Source: Metallococcus carri (GTDB lineage: Bacteria > Actinomycetota > Actinomycetes > Actinomycetales > Dermatophilaceae). From it: 64,000 nt of DNA. The notes under the pieces are model-generated. The model was not told the DNA's origin and made no database searches. It saw only the letters and a program-made list of their open reading frames with translations. The stretch is taken from contig NZ_JAAOIV010000011.1 in the NCBI RefSeq assembly GCF_011440275.1, forward strand, positions 93,332-157,331, in the 5' to 3' direction. Each line of letters starts with the position of its first letter. Position 1 is the first letter of the stretch. Below, in pieces: positions 26,081 to 35,186 of the stretch. The position numbers and the translations under genes were made by a program.

Positions 26081-26216
26081 AGAGCTTGGCGGCCTTGAGG
26101 ATCGCCTGCCACAGGCCGTAGAGCAGCGGGATCGCGACGACGATCCACGCGAGCGCAATCAGCGCGGGGCTGGTGGTGCTCGGTGCGGTCACCGGGTCGG
26201 GGTTTCGCTCGGTCAT
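26070..26216 (-). CDS. MFS transporter small subunit (48 residues, OFA-associated)
   Basis: A 48-residue single-span membrane protein with a Thr/Pro-rich N terminus ([20 protein letters not shown]) followed by a helix ([20 protein letters not shown]) and a Lys-containing tail. It begins with an ATGA overlap on the stop of the OFA-family transporter and has GGAGG about 10 nt upstream. Small partner proteins of this type follow OFA/oxalate-formate-antiporter-like MFS genes in many bacteria. It probably stabilises or modulates the transporter. Its 3' end overlaps the 3' end of pdxT on the other strand. Confidence 0.8.
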   Translation of the reverse strand: MTERNPDPVTAPSTTSPALIALAWIVVAIPLLYGLWQAILKAAKLFTG

Positions 26217-27601
26217 GCGAGCTTCGCCTCCTCTTGCTGCTCGGGCGCGGCGTGCGCCATCGGGTCGAAGTACTTGGAGTTCACCGGGTTGATCAGCAGG
26301 TTGGCGATGAAGCCAACAACGAGCACACCGACCATGGTGAACAGGGCGGGCTTGTAGTCGTCAGCGATGAGGTTGCCGGGCTTGCCGGCCGCGTCGAGGT
26401 AGCCGTTGACGATGAGCGGTCCGACGACGCCCGCGGCCGACCAGGCGGTGAGCAGCCGGCCGTGGATCGCGCCGACCTCGAGGGTGCCGTAGAGGTCCTT
26501 GAGGTATGCCGGGACCGTCGCGAACCCGCCGCCGTAGAACGAGATGATGAACAGCGCGAGGAGCACGAAGACCGCGGTGGCGCTGTGGCCGACCGTGGCG
26601 AGCAGCAGGTAGAGCACCGCGCCGACGCCGAGGAACACCATGTACATCGGCTTGCGCCCGATGATGTCGGAGGTCGTGGACCAGGTGAACCGGCCGAGCA
26701 TGTTGCCCACGCTCAGCAGGCCGACGAATCCGGCGGCGACCGCGGCGGAGACCGCCGAGGTCTTCCCGTCGCGGAAGAAGTCCTGGATCATCGGCGCGGC
26801 CTGCTCGAGGATGCCGATGCCCGCGGTCACATTGCAAAAGAGCACGATCCACAGCAGGTAGAACTGCCGCGTCTTGATCGCCTCGTTGGCCCGCACGAGC
26901 GCGCCGCTCATGCCCGCCTGGTGGGTGACCTCGTCATCGTGGCCGCCATAGCCCTGCGGCAGGCGCATCAGCGCCACGCCGATCATCATGAAGATCAGGT
27001 AGATGATGCCGAGCGTCACGAAGGTCATCGCCAGGGCGTGAGTCGATGCGACCGCGCCCTTGGCGTTGGGGTCGAAACCGCTGTCATAGGTGCGCAGCAA
27101 CTGGTTCGACAGCGGGGCTGCGACGAGCGCGCCGCCACCGAAGCCCATGATCGCCATACCGGTGGCGAGGCCGGGCCGGTCCGGGAACCACTTGATCAGC
27201 GTGGACACCGGGGAGATGTAACCGATGCCGAGGCCGATACCCCCGAGCACGCCATACCCGAGATAGAGCAGGATCAACTGGCCGGTCGCGATGCCGAGCG
27301 CGCCGACGAGGAAGCCGGCGAACCAGAAGATCGCCGAGACGAGCATGGCTCGGCGGGGTCCGTTGCGCTCGACCCAGCGACCGCCGATGGCGGCGGACAG
27401 TCCGAGGCAGACGATCGCGAGCGAGAAGACCCACGCGACCGCGGTCTGCGAGGAGCCGAAGCGGTGCACGAGCGAGGTCTTGAAGACCGAGAAGGCGTAG
27501 ACCTGTCCGATCGACATGTGCACAGCGAGCGCTGCGGGCGGGATGAGCCATCGGCTGTAGCCGGGTTTGGCCACCGATGACGGCTTGTCCAGGAACGGCA
27601 T
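26213..27601 (-). CDS. OFA family MFS transporter (oxalate/formate antiporter-like)
   Basis: A 462-residue twelve-helix major facilitator. PPAALAVHMSIGQVYAFSVF in helix 1, GGRWVERNGPRRAM between helices 2 and 3, and GIGLGIGYISPVSTLIKWFPDRPGLATG are the OFA-family hallmarks, the last segment running over residues 115-145. The start has GGGAGG upstream. The substrate is likely a small mono- or dicarboxylate (inference). It forms a two-gene operon with the 48-residue partner. Confidence 0.9.
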   Translation of the reverse strand: MPFLDKPSSVAKPGYSRWLIPPAALAVHMSIGQVYAFSVFKTSLVHRFGSSQTAVAWVFSLAIVCLGLSAAIGGRWVERNGPRRAMLVSAIFWFAGFLVGALGIATGQLILLYLGYGVLGGIGLGIGYISPVSTLIKWFPDRPGLATGMAIMGFGGGALVAAPLSNQLLRTYDSGFDPNAKGAVASTHALAMTFVTLGIIYLIFMMIGVALMRLPQGYGGHDDEVTHQAGMSGALVRANEAIKTRQFYLLWIVLFCNVTAGIGILEQAAPMIQDFFRDGKTSAVSAAVAAGFVGLLSVGNMLGRFTWSTTSDIIGRKPMYMVFLGVGAVLYLLLATVGHSATAVFVLLALFIISFYGGGFATVPAYLKDLYGTLEVGAIHGRLLTAWSAAGVVGPLIVNGYLDAAGKPGNLIADDYKPALFTMVGVLVVGFIANLLINPVNSKYFDPMAHAAPEQQEEAKLA

Positions 27602-27761
27602 TGAAGCGTCCTCCCAGATGACGGTGATGACGGATGCGCACACAACCTAGTGCGGACCGAGGCCGGTCCGTGAGACCCACGAGGGGGGAATTGAAGATTG
27701 AACGACCCGCCCCTGACGTGTGCGTGTCGGGTCTCGCCACGGCTGCCGCGGACGCCCTCGG

Positions 27762-27767
27762 TAGCAT
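27762..27767 (+). promoter_or_regulatory. Candidate minus-10 box of yebC
   Basis: TAGCAT about 42 nt before ATG 27810; a GAGGGAG ribosome site follows at normal spacing. The preceding gap (27602-27760) holds nothing else recognised. Confidence 0.35.
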
Positions 27768-27809
27768 GGGCGGTCGGCATACGGCACGAACGGCAGCGTT
27801 GAGGGAGAC

Positions 27810-28568
27810 ATGAGCGGTCACTCCAAGTGGGCGACAACCAAGCACAAGAAGGCGGCGATCGACGCCAAGCGCGGCAAGTTGTTCGCCAAGCTGATCAAGA
27901 ACATCGAGGTCGCGGCGCGCTCCGGTGGCGGTGACCCGGCCGGCAACCCGACGCTCTACGACGCGATCCAGAAGGCCAAGAAGTCGAGTGTCCCCAACGA
28001 CAACATCGACCGCGCGGTCAAGCGTGGTTCGGGGGCCGAGGCCGGCGGCGCGGAGTACCTCGCGCTGACCTACGAGGGTTATGCGCCGGGTGGCGTCGCG
28101 CTGCTCATCGAAGTGCTGACCGACAACAAGAACCGCGCCGTCGCTGAGGTGCGCACCGCCCTGCAGAAGAACGGCGGCTCGATGGCGGACAGCGGTTCGG
28201 TCGCGTTCATGTTCAACCGCAAGGGTGTCGTCATCGTGCCCAAGGCCGGGCGTGACGAGGACGACCTGCTCGAGATCGTCCTCGACGCCGGTGCCGAGGA
28301 GATCAACGATCTCGGTGACAGCTTCGAAATCGTCTCGGAGGCAACGGATTTCGTCGCCGTGCGGCAGGCGCTGCAGGCCGCTGGCGTCGACTACGACTCG
28401 GCTGAGCCGCAGTGGCGCCCGACGACCGAGGTGCCGCTCGACAAGGACGGCGCCAAGAAGATGTTCCGCGTCATCGACGCGCTCGAAGACAGCGACGACG
28501 TGCAGAACGTCTTCGCCAACGGTGACGTGCCGGACGAGGTGCTCGCCGCGCTCGACGCCGAAGACTGA
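27810..28568 (+). CDS. YebC/PmpR family protein
   Basis: A 252-residue protein of the YebC/TACO1 family. The N terminus [20 protein letters not shown] and [20 protein letters not shown] are diagnostic. Members act as transcription regulators or help ribosomes translate proline-rich stretches. It keeps the pdxT-yebC order of M. tuberculosis (Rv2604c-Rv2603c), although the transporter operon is inserted between them. Normal length. Confidence 0.95.
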   Translation: MSGHSKWATTKHKKAAIDAKRGKLFAKLIKNIEVAARSGGGDPAGNPTLYDAIQKAKKSSVPNDNIDRAVKRGSGAEAGGAEYLALTYEGYAPGGVALLIEVLTDNKNRAVAEVRTALQKNGGSMADSGSVAFMFNRKGVVIVPKAGRDEDDLLEIVLDAGAEEINDLGDSFEIVSEATDFVAVRQALQAAGVDYDSAEPQWRPTTEVPLDKDGAKKMFRVIDALEDSDDVQNVFANGDVPDEVLAALDAED

Positions 28569-28575
28569 CCGGGTC

Positions 28576-29313
28576 TCACGCCGATCGGTCGTATGCCGCC
28601 GCGGCGAACCTGCCGAGGGCAGCCACCGCTGCGAGGTAGGGCGCGGGGCCGAAGCTGATCCTGGCCACCCCGAGCGCGGCGAGGGCGTCGACATCCGCTG
28701 GGTCGGAGGCCATCACGTTGACCGGCAGTGGCGATCCGGCGACGACCCGCCGGATCAGCTCGGCGTCGGTCAGGCCGGGCACGAACAGGCTCGACGCACC
28801 GGCGGCGGTGAAGGCCTCGGCTCGGTCGAGCGCCTCGGTGACCTTGGCGTGGTCGTGGGTCGCCGGGTCGGTGTTCAGGAAGATGTCGGTGCGGGCATTG
28901 AGGACGAAGTGGTCGCCGACCGCCTCACGTGCCGCGGCGAGCCGGTCGCACTGCTCGGGCAGGTCCCGCAGACCCCCGCCCGCGAGCCCGTCCTCAAGAT
29001 TGCAGCCCACCGCGCCGGCGTCGACGGCCGCCGCCACCGAGCGCGCGACATCCGCCGGCGTCTCGCCGTAGCCGTGCTCCAGGTCGACGGTGACCGGCAG
29101 ATCGACCGCGGCGGTGATCTCCCGCACGACCGTCAGGGTGAGGTCGAGCGGCAGCTGCTCGCCGTCGGCATACCCGTGGGCGGCGGCGACCGACCAGCTG
29201 CCGGTGGCGATGGCTGCGGCGCCAGCGTCGGCGATCGTGCGTGCGCTGCCGGCATCCCAGGCGTTCACCAGCACGACGGGGTCACCCGGGTGATGGAGGT
29301 CGAGGAAGGTCAT
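28576..29313 (-). CDS. Isocitrate lyase/PEP mutase family protein
   Basis: A 245-residue TIM-barrel protein of the ICL/PEPM superfamily (2-methylisocitrate lyase-like). VVLVNAWDAGSARTIADAG begins the barrel, then LPVTVDLEHGYG, GCNLEDG and FVLNARTDIFL. The classical ICL KKCGH motif is absent, as in the phosphonomutase/oxaloacetase-like branch. The start at 29313 has AAGGAG. It sits 17 bp after the MFS gene on the same strand. Confidence 0.85.
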   Translation of the reverse strand: MTFLDLHHPGDPVVLVNAWDAGSARTIADAGAAAIATGSWSVAAAHGYADGEQLPLDLTLTVVREITAAVDLPVTVDLEHGYGETPADVARSVAAAVDAGAVGCNLEDGLAGGGLRDLPEQCDRLAAAREAVGDHFVLNARTDIFLNTDPATHDHAKVTEALDRAEAFTAAGASSLFVPGLTDAELIRRVVAGSPLPVNVMASDPADVDALAALGVARISFGPAPYLAAVAALGRFAAAAYDRSA

Positions 29314-29330
29314 GCGAATCTCCTTGTCTA

Positions 29331-30542
29331 TCAATCGGTTTGCCCGATGCGGGGGTCCTTGATTAGCAGCGTGGTGGCGGCGACCGCGGCCATGGTGATG
29401 GCGCACCCGGTCCACAGCCAGCCGGCGCCGGCGACGGCGAGCACCGCGGTGCCGAGGACCGGACCGGCCGCCATACCGATCGCGAAGCACCACCCGCTGA
29501 GCGCCATATAGCGACCGCGCAGGTGGGCTGGCGCGATGGCCGCGAAGAGAGCGCCGGTCATCGCAGCGCAGACGACCTCGCCGACGCTCCAGCTCACGAC
29601 GACCAGCGCGTGCGACCAGCCGGACGCCGCGAGCGCCGTCGCACCGAAACCGAGGCCAAGCAGGAGCAGGCCGCCGGCGTAGGCGTGGATCGGGCGCACG
29701 AGCGTGAGCACCCGGTCGGCGAAGGGTTGCAGCGCGATGATGACCAGACCGTTGATCGCGATGATCACCCCGTATGCCGCGGGTCCCAGCCCCTGGCGCG
29801 ACATCGTGAGGGGCAGCGTGGTGTAGGCCTGCTGGTAGACGGTGGAATAGGCGATGCCCGCGACGACGAGCAACCGCAACGTGCGGTCGGTGCGCAGCGA
29901 CGATAGGTAGCCGCCGCGTTCGCCGGTGGGTCGGGGGAGAGCGATGCGAGGAGCCTTGAGCCACAACCAGATTCCGGCGATGGCGGCCGACGATGCGTCG
30001 ATGAGCAGCAGCGTGGTGAAGCCGTAGCGGCTGAGTGCACCGGCGCTCAGCGTCGCCAGCGAGAAGCCGATGTTGACGGCCCAGAACGACAGCGAATAGG
30101 CACGAGCGCGCAGCGGTGCAGGCACCACGTCGGCCACCAGGGCCTGGCTCGCCGGCCGGGCCAGGTCACTGCTCAGCCCGACCGCGATCGCCGCGATGAT
30201 GAGTGCAGGCAGTGTGGTGGCCAGGGCCAGCGCGACAAGGGTGATGGCGGCCAGGAAGTACCCGGCAAGCAGGGTGGAACGGCGCCCGATCCGGTCGGCG
30301 GACCAGCCACCGATGAGTCCGGACACCATCGCGCCCGCACCGAGCAGCGAGGCGATCAGCCCGGCGGTGGTGACCGGCAGGCCGCGGGTGGTCGTCAGGT
30401 AGAGCGTCAGGAAGGGCACCATGAAGGTCGCCAGCCGGTTGACCAGCACGGCGGTCCACAGCACCCAATAGCCGGAGGGAAGCCCCCACCAGGTGCCCCC
30501 GTCGGGCGGTGCGCCGGTGAGCGAAGGTGCGCAGGTCGTCAT
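29331..30542 (-). CDS. MFS transporter
   Basis: A 403-residue twelve-helix major facilitator. The inter-helix 2-3 motif is GGWSADRIGRRSTLLAG, and LARPASQALVADVVPAPLRA follows in the central region. It is of the drug-efflux (MDR-type) subgroup. It is divergent from an ArsR-type regulator with a DUF5937-like N-terminal region (30638), a pairing typical of inducible exporters. The starts are 96 bp apart. Confidence 0.88.
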   Translation of the reverse strand: MTTCAPSLTGAPPDGGTWWGLPSGYWVLWTAVLVNRLATFMVPFLTLYLTTTRGLPVTTAGLIASLLGAGAMVSGLIGGWSADRIGRRSTLLAGYFLAAITLVALALATTLPALIIAAIAVGLSSDLARPASQALVADVVPAPLRARAYSLSFWAVNIGFSLATLSAGALSRYGFTTLLLIDASSAAIAGIWLWLKAPRIALPRPTGERGGYLSSLRTDRTLRLLVVAGIAYSTVYQQAYTTLPLTMSRQGLGPAAYGVIIAINGLVIIALQPFADRVLTLVRPIHAYAGGLLLLGLGFGATALAASGWSHALVVVSWSVGEVVCAAMTGALFAAIAPAHLRGRYMALSGWCFAIGMAAGPVLGTAVLAVAGAGWLWTGCAITMAAVAATTLLIKDPRIGQTD

Positions 30543-30624
30543 ACGACCGACGGTGCACGGGGCCAGGCGGGGGCGGCCACCATTCGGGCAGGGCCGAATC
30601 GAAGAGGCTGTCGGGGGCGGCGTC

Positions 30625-30630
30625 TACCCT
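30625..30630 (+). promoter_or_regulatory. Minus-10 box, leaderless start of ArsR-type gene
   Basis: TACCCT ends 7 nt before ATG 30638. Confidence 0.45.
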
Positions 30631-30637
30631 CGGTCGT

Positions 30638-31630
30638 ATGACGACCCCGGTGCGCTTCGTCGCGGCCGCCGATTTGGCGCGGTTGCGCTTCGCGACGTCA
30701 CCGCTCTGGGAAACGGTGGCGAGCGTGCGGGTGCTGCGTGACGGAGCCGGGGGAGCGCTACATGCGCCGTGGCGGGCGACTGCACGGGAGCGGATCGTCG
30801 GGGCGGGCGCGAGTTTCCCGGTGCTGGACGCACTCATCCCGCCGTCGGGTCACCTGGCCGACTTCCTCACCCCGACGCCATCACGCCGATCCAACGCCTT
30901 TGAGACCGAGCTGACGGCGGTGGCGAAGGTGCCCGTTGAGGTCGTCCTCGAGGATCTGCAGACGCTGCTCGCCGCGTCGCCGACCAAAGCTGCGGCGCAG
31001 ATCTTGACGGACGGTCTTGATGACCCGGATGCGTTGCGGGACAAGGCGATTGACGAGCTGCGCGACTATTGGAGTTTGACCGTGTCGCGGGTGTGGGACC
31101 GGCTGCGCGGGCTCGCCGACAGCGATATCGCCTGGCGTCTCGACCTGCTCGCCGACGGCGGTGGCACCAAGGTGCTCGGCACCCTGCATCCGCGGGTGCG
31201 GATGGACGAGGACCGGCTGGCGATCGAGAACTCCTGCAAGGACGGCCCGACCCAGTCCGGTCACGGCGTGGTGCTCGTGCCATGTGCCTTCGGCTGGCCC
31301 GATTTGTTGCTGTTCAACGTGCCCGACTATGCCTTGACGCTGACCTACGCGCCGCGAGGCGTGGGGATGCTGTGGCGTGATGCGCCCGATCCGCAGGCCT
31401 CGCCGCTGACCGAACTGATGGGGCGCACCCGCGCGGCCGCCATACAACTGCTCGACCTGCCGATGACGACCGCGCAGCTGGCCTGCCATCTGGACCTGAC
31501 CCCGTCGACGGCGAACGAGCACCTGAAGATCCTGGAGCGTTCGGGGCTGGTGGCGGCGACCCGGCGCGGCCGGTCGGTGCTCTATGCGCGGACGCCGCTC
31601 GGCGCGGGCCTGGCAACGCAGACCGGCTGA
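30638..31630 (+). CDS. ArsR-type HTH regulator with N-terminal effector-like domain
   Basis: A 330-residue regulator of the actinobacterial DUF5937/ArsR type. The N-terminal about 240 residues form an unassigned domain (RFVAAADLARLRFATSPLWE), and the C terminus is an ArsR-like winged helix (TTAQLACHLDLTPSTANEHL, KILERSGLVAATRRGRSVLY). No metal-binding Cys pair is seen in the HTH, so the signal is probably not a metal. Likely represses the divergent MFS exporter. ATG 30638 is chosen because of the leaderless promoter and because upstream codons are not protein-like. Confidence 0.85.
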   Translation: MTTPVRFVAAADLARLRFATSPLWETVASVRVLRDGAGGALHAPWRATARERIVGAGASFPVLDALIPPSGHLADFLTPTPSRRSNAFETELTAVAKVPVEVVLEDLQTLLAASPTKAAAQILTDGLDDPDALRDKAIDELRDYWSLTVSRVWDRLRGLADSDIAWRLDLLADGGGTKVLGTLHPRVRMDEDRLAIENSCKDGPTQSGHGVVLVPCAFGWPDLLLFNVPDYALTLTYAPRGVGMLWRDAPDPQASPLTELMGRTRAAAIQLLDLPMTTAQLACHLDLTPSTANEHLKILERSGLVAATRRGRSVLYARTPLGAGLATQTG

Positions 31631-31633
31631 ACA

Positions 31634-31674
31634 CACCGGTGGCCCGGCCCCACGAGAGGGCCGGGCCACCGGTG
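31634..31674. terminator. Bidirectional 17-bp stem-loop between convergent genes
   Basis: CACCGGTGGCCCGGCCC and its exact complement surround a 7-nt loop (CACGAGA). It begins 4 bp after the ArsR stop and ends 13 bp before the stop of the convergent sunset-domain gene, so it can serve both. No T run on either strand. Confidence 0.75.
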
Positions 31675-31687
31675 CTGCGGACGGGGA

Positions 31688-33388
31688 TCAGCCGCGCTTG
31701 TGGTCCCAGCGCCGGAAGCCGGCAGCCTGGGCCGCGTCCTCGGTCTCGAACCACACCTCGGCCTTCGTGCGCCCGTAAGAGGGCGACTCCTGGGTGTGGT
31801 AGAGCATCGAGTCGGCGTTGCCCTTGATGCCCCAGCCGGCTGGGCCCGAGCCGTCCTCAGCCGGCTCGGCGGACCCGGGACCGAACGGCCCCGCACCACC
31901 AGCCGCGTTGCCGGTCGCGCCCAAGCCGCCGGTGCCAGTGCCCGCGGTCGACCCGGAGCCGTATGCCGACGAGCCGTCGTGCGCGCCGGTGCCCGTGTCG
32001 CGGGTGTCGGCGCCTGCGGTGGTGCCGGTGCCCGTGCCGGTTGAGCCGTAGCTGGTCGACGCGGAGGAGCCGGGATGCCGGTCGGCATCCGAGCTACCCG
32101 TTGACCCGGTGCCGCTGTCGGAGCCGTAGCCGGCCGACGTTGATCCAGTTTCGGCGCCGTCGTCGCCGTGGCGGTGTGCGGCACCTGCGGCGGCCGCACC
32201 GGCGCCCGCGCCAGCCGCACCAGCAGTGGCCGCGCCACCCCAACCGGACGAGCCGGAGGAGTCCGACGAACCCGAGCCGACCGCGCCCCCGTCGGTCGCA
32301 CCCGGCGAGGAAGACGCGTCGGATGAGCCAGCCACCGGCCCTGCGCCGGTGCCGGTCGTCGCGCTCGTGCCGGTCGTGGAACTGGCTCGGTCATCGCTCG
32401 CCGACCACGTCGAACCCGCACCCGAGCTCGCGCCCGCATCGGCCGACGAGCCCGCACCCGCATCGGCCGACGAGCCCGTGAGGGCCGAATCCGCAGTGCT
32501 GCCAGTGGAATTCGCATCAGTGGACGTGTGCGTCGACGTGGAGTCGGAGCCGTGAGCTCCAGCCGTGGGTGCGGACGTGGGCGCAGTCGTCGAAGCGCTG
32601 TCGCCGGCATACCCACCGGAGGTGGAGGTGTCAGCTCGGTCGTCGGCGGACGACCAGGTCGCCCCCGTGTTGCCCGAGCCGACCGTCCCGGTCGACGCCG
32701 AGTCGGTCGTCGACGTGCCGGTGCCGTCACCCCACGACGGAGCGTCCTGCGGGCGGCCCTCGGGCATGCCGTCGGGCGAACTGCCGGCCGTGGTGCCAGC
32801 GGGCGCGGTGTTCGGGTCGCCGGACCAGTCGGTGTCGGCGGCCGTCGTCCCCGTCGTGCCGGGCTCGGCAAAGCTCTGGCGCGGGTCATTGGCCGTGCCC
32901 GTCGTCGCGTCCGCACCGTAGGCCTGGGGGTCGTTGTGCCGGTTCGTGTCGTATGCCGGGGTGCCGCTGGAGTCACCCGCGGTGCCTGCGTCATACCTGC
33001 CAGCCTCGCTGGAGTCACCGGTGGAGGTGGCAGCGTCGTACCGGCCGCTGGAGTCGCCAGCCGGGCCGGCGGCATACCCGCCATCGTCATGTCGACCGGC
33101 GTCGTACCCGCCAGCACCGTCACCGGTCGAGCCCGCACGAATATCGGACTCCTGGTCATACGGCCGGGTGCCAGCACCCGCCGCACCAGCACCAGCCGCA
33201 CCAGCGCCCGTCACACCAGCGGCTCCAGCGCTGCCGGAGGTTCCGCCCACGCGGTCACCTGCGGCGCCGGCACGGTCGTGGCCCGCGTCGGTCCCGGCGA
33301 CACCGTCGCGCGCCTTGTTGCGGTTCATCCACCACCAGATCAGCGCGGCGATCACGAGGATGACCAGGATCACCAACAACCACTTCAT
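31688..33388 (-). CDS. Membrane-anchored low-complexity protein with C-terminal sunset domain (ArfC-like)
   Basis: A 566-residue protein. The N-terminal helix is MKWLLVILVILVIAALIWWW. About 490 residues of Gly/Ala/Ser/Thr/Asp-rich low complexity follow (GAAGAGAAGAGT, GDSSGRYDA repeats, STGTGTGTT). The C terminus is conserved: GWGIKGNADSMLYHT, SPSYGRTKAEVWFETED, AQAAGFRRWDHKRG. This is the sunset domain attached to some actinobacterial ArfC-type and ribosomal proteins. The small relatives are usually under 200 residues, so the linker here is greatly expanded. The topology suggests an anchored, probably surface-exposed, flexible tether. The start has GGAG upstream. Confidence 0.75.
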   Translation of the reverse strand: MKWLLVILVILVIAALIWWWMNRNKARDGVAGTDAGHDRAGAAGDRVGGTSGSAGAAGVTGAGAAGAGAAGAGTRPYDQESDIRAGSTGDGAGGYDAGRHDDGGYAAGPAGDSSGRYDAATSTGDSSEAGRYDAGTAGDSSGTPAYDTNRHNDPQAYGADATTGTANDPRQSFAEPGTTGTTAADTDWSGDPNTAPAGTTAGSSPDGMPEGRPQDAPSWGDGTGTSTTDSASTGTVGSGNTGATWSSADDRADTSTSGGYAGDSASTTAPTSAPTAGAHGSDSTSTHTSTDANSTGSTADSALTGSSADAGAGSSADAGASSGAGSTWSASDDRASSTTGTSATTGTGAGPVAGSSDASSSPGATDGGAVGSGSSDSSGSSGWGGAATAGAAGAGAGAAAAGAAHRHGDDGAETGSTSAGYGSDSGTGSTGSSDADRHPGSSASTSYGSTGTGTGTTAGADTRDTGTGAHDGSSAYGSGSTAGTGTGGLGATGNAAGGAGPFGPGSAEPAEDGSGPAGWGIKGNADSMLYHTQESPSYGRTKAEVWFETEDAAQAAGFRRWDHKRG

Positions 33389-33574
33389 TGTCGCTCTCCA
33401 ACCTTTCGAGCACCGCGCAGCACGGCGTCCGCGCTGCGGTGTGGTGCGACATGGGTGGCCGCCGATGAGGCGGCCGGATCCCGCGGCCGAAGAGCCGGGG
33501 GAGACCAGGGGGACAGGTGCATGCGCCGACCGTCGTCAAGGTCCAAGCGCCTCACCTCATTCGGCAGCAGGTGC

Positions 33575-33615
33575 CCCGATGCACCGTCCGGCCACTCAAA
33601 CTACGGTGCATCGGG
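33575..33615. promoter_or_regulatory. Perfect 13-bp inverted repeat in a divergent promoter region
   Basis: CCCGATGCACCGT and its exact complement ACGGTGCATCGGG flank a 15-nt spacer. It lies between the divergent sunset-domain gene (start 33388) and serine hydrolase (start 33684), so it is unlikely to be a terminator of either. It is more likely an operator or a structured 5' leader. The rest of 33389-33683 shows only the promoter at 33672. Confidence 0.55.
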
Positions 33616-33671
33616 CGATTTCGTCAGGTGGTGCAGCGGAAATCTTTCCGGACCCGCTAGCAGCGGCCGGG

Positions 33672-33677
33672 TAGTTT
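33672..33677 (+). promoter_or_regulatory. Minus-10 box, leaderless start of serine hydrolase
   Basis: TAGTTT ends 6 nt before ATG 33684. Confidence 0.5.
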
Positions 33678-33683
33678 GCGGCC

Positions 33684-35096
33684 ATGACCGACCTCGCCCG
33701 CGCGACCCCGAGCAGTGCCGACACCGACGCCGCGGGCATCGCCGCCTTCGTTGACGCAGTCCTGGCGTCCGGCACCGAACTGCACACCCTGATGATCCTG
33801 CGCCGTGGCGAGGTCATCGCCGAAACCCGTTGGGCGCCATACGAACTCGACCGACCCAACCTGCTCTACTCACTCAGCAAGAGCTTCGTCAGTGCGGCCG
33901 CTGGGCTCGCGATCGGCGAGGGACGCTTCGGCCTGGACGACCGCATCGTCGACCATTTCCCCGACCTGGTGCCGGCCGATCTGGGTGAGCACTGGCGCGA
34001 GCTGCGCGTGCGGCACTGCTTGAGTATGGCGACCGGTCACCTCGACGATCCGGCCTTCCCTTTCCCCGAGGCCGGCACCGACTGGCTGCGTTATTTCTTC
34101 ACGCTGCCGCCCGAGCGCGAACCCGGCACGGTGTTCACCTATAACCAGTTCGCCACGTATACGGTTGCGCGGCTCATCGAGCAGACGTCCGGTCAGCGGG
34201 TGCTGGACTATCTGCGGCCGCGGCTGTTCGCACCGCTCGGCATCACCGAGGCTGCCTGGCTCACCGACGGTCACGGGCACGACGCGGGCTTCTCCGGGCT
34301 GCACCTGTCGACCGAGGCCGTCGCCCGCTTCGGTCAACTCCTGCTGCAGCAGGGCACCTGGCAGGGGCAGCAGATCCTCGACCCCGCCTGGATCGAGCAG
34401 GCCAGCCGGGTGCAGATGCCGAATGACGCGGCGCACCGCAGGCCCGGCGTGGAGCCGCCGACCATCGACTGGGGCAGCGGTTATGGCTTCCAGTTCTGGA
34501 TCGCCACGCACGGCTATCGCGGCGACGGCGCCTACGGTCAGTTCTGCATCGTGCTGCCGCAGCATGACGCGCTGGTCGTGACGACCGCCGAGACGATGGA
34601 CATGCAGGGTGTGCTCGACCAGGCCTGGACCCACCTGCTGCCGGCCTTCGACCGCCCCGGCAGCGAAGCCGCCGACCGCGCCCTGGTCGAGCGCCTTGCC
34701 AACCTGCGCCTTGAGGGACCCGCCGATGACGAATCCGGTTCGGACACAGTCGAACTCAGCCGCGACGGAGGTGACGCGGCACGGTCGGTGACATCCGTGC
34801 GGGTGCGCGCGAACGGCTCGGCATACGCCCTCGAGTGTGCGGCAGGGGACCAGCGCTGGGAGCTGCCCGTCGGCCGAGGGGAGTGGGCTCGCGGCACCTG
34901 GAAGGGTGATGCGAGCGTGCCCTTCATGTCGTGGGGCGGCTGGCAGCAGGGCCGGTTCGTGGCCCAGCTGCGGATGATCCAGACCCCGCACCGGATCGAC
35001 CTCGTTGCCGACCCGCAGGCGGGCACGGTCAGCCTGCAGTGGCGTTATCCGCCCCTGCACGGCGACCCGGAGGCGCACCGCCTCACCGAGGAGTAG
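33684..35096 (+). CDS. Serine hydrolase (beta-lactamase/class C penicillin-binding family)
   Basis: A 470-residue protein. The S-x-x-K nucleophile motif is Ser63-Lys66 (YSLSKSFVSAAAG), the Y-x-N-like motif is at Tyr153 (FTYNQFATYT), and the third motif lies in THGYRGDGAYGQF. The C-terminal 120 residues form an extra beta-rich domain. There is no signal peptide, so it acts in the cytoplasm or is exported otherwise, unlike true beta-lactamases. An esterase or peptidase role is plausible; substrate unknown. Confidence 0.85.
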   Translation: MTDLARATPSSADTDAAGIAAFVDAVLASGTELHTLMILRRGEVIAETRWAPYELDRPNLLYSLSKSFVSAAAGLAIGEGRFGLDDRIVDHFPDLVPADLGEHWRELRVRHCLSMATGHLDDPAFPFPEAGTDWLRYFFTLPPEREPGTVFTYNQFATYTVARLIEQTSGQRVLDYLRPRLFAPLGITEAAWLTDGHGHDAGFSGLHLSTEAVARFGQLLLQQGTWQGQQILDPAWIEQASRVQMPNDAAHRRPGVEPPTIDWGSGYGFQFWIATHGYRGDGAYGQFCIVLPQHDALVVTTAETMDMQGVLDQAWTHLLPAFDRPGSEAADRALVERLANLRLEGPADDESGSDTVELSRDGGDAARSVTSVRVRANGSAYALECAAGDQRWELPVGRGEWARGTWKGDASVPFMSWGGWQQGRFVAQLRMIQTPHRIDLVADPQAGTVSLQWRYPPLHGDPEAHRLTEE

Positions 35097-35186
35097 CCGG
35101 CAACGCGCCGACGCACCTGCCGCGAGGGCCGCCGACGGACGGTTATCGTCCTGGACGAAACCGAACATCTGTGCGAGGAGCCAAGC

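Noticed and set aside
26183..27580. Open frame antisense to the OFA transporter
   Set aside because: Highly charged His/Asp/Arg-rich shadow without any motif; the opposite strand encodes a clear twelve-helix MFS protein.
33684..35096. Beta-lactamase resistance gene
   Set aside because: There is no signal peptide and there is an extra C-terminal domain; class C-like serine hydrolases have many other roles.
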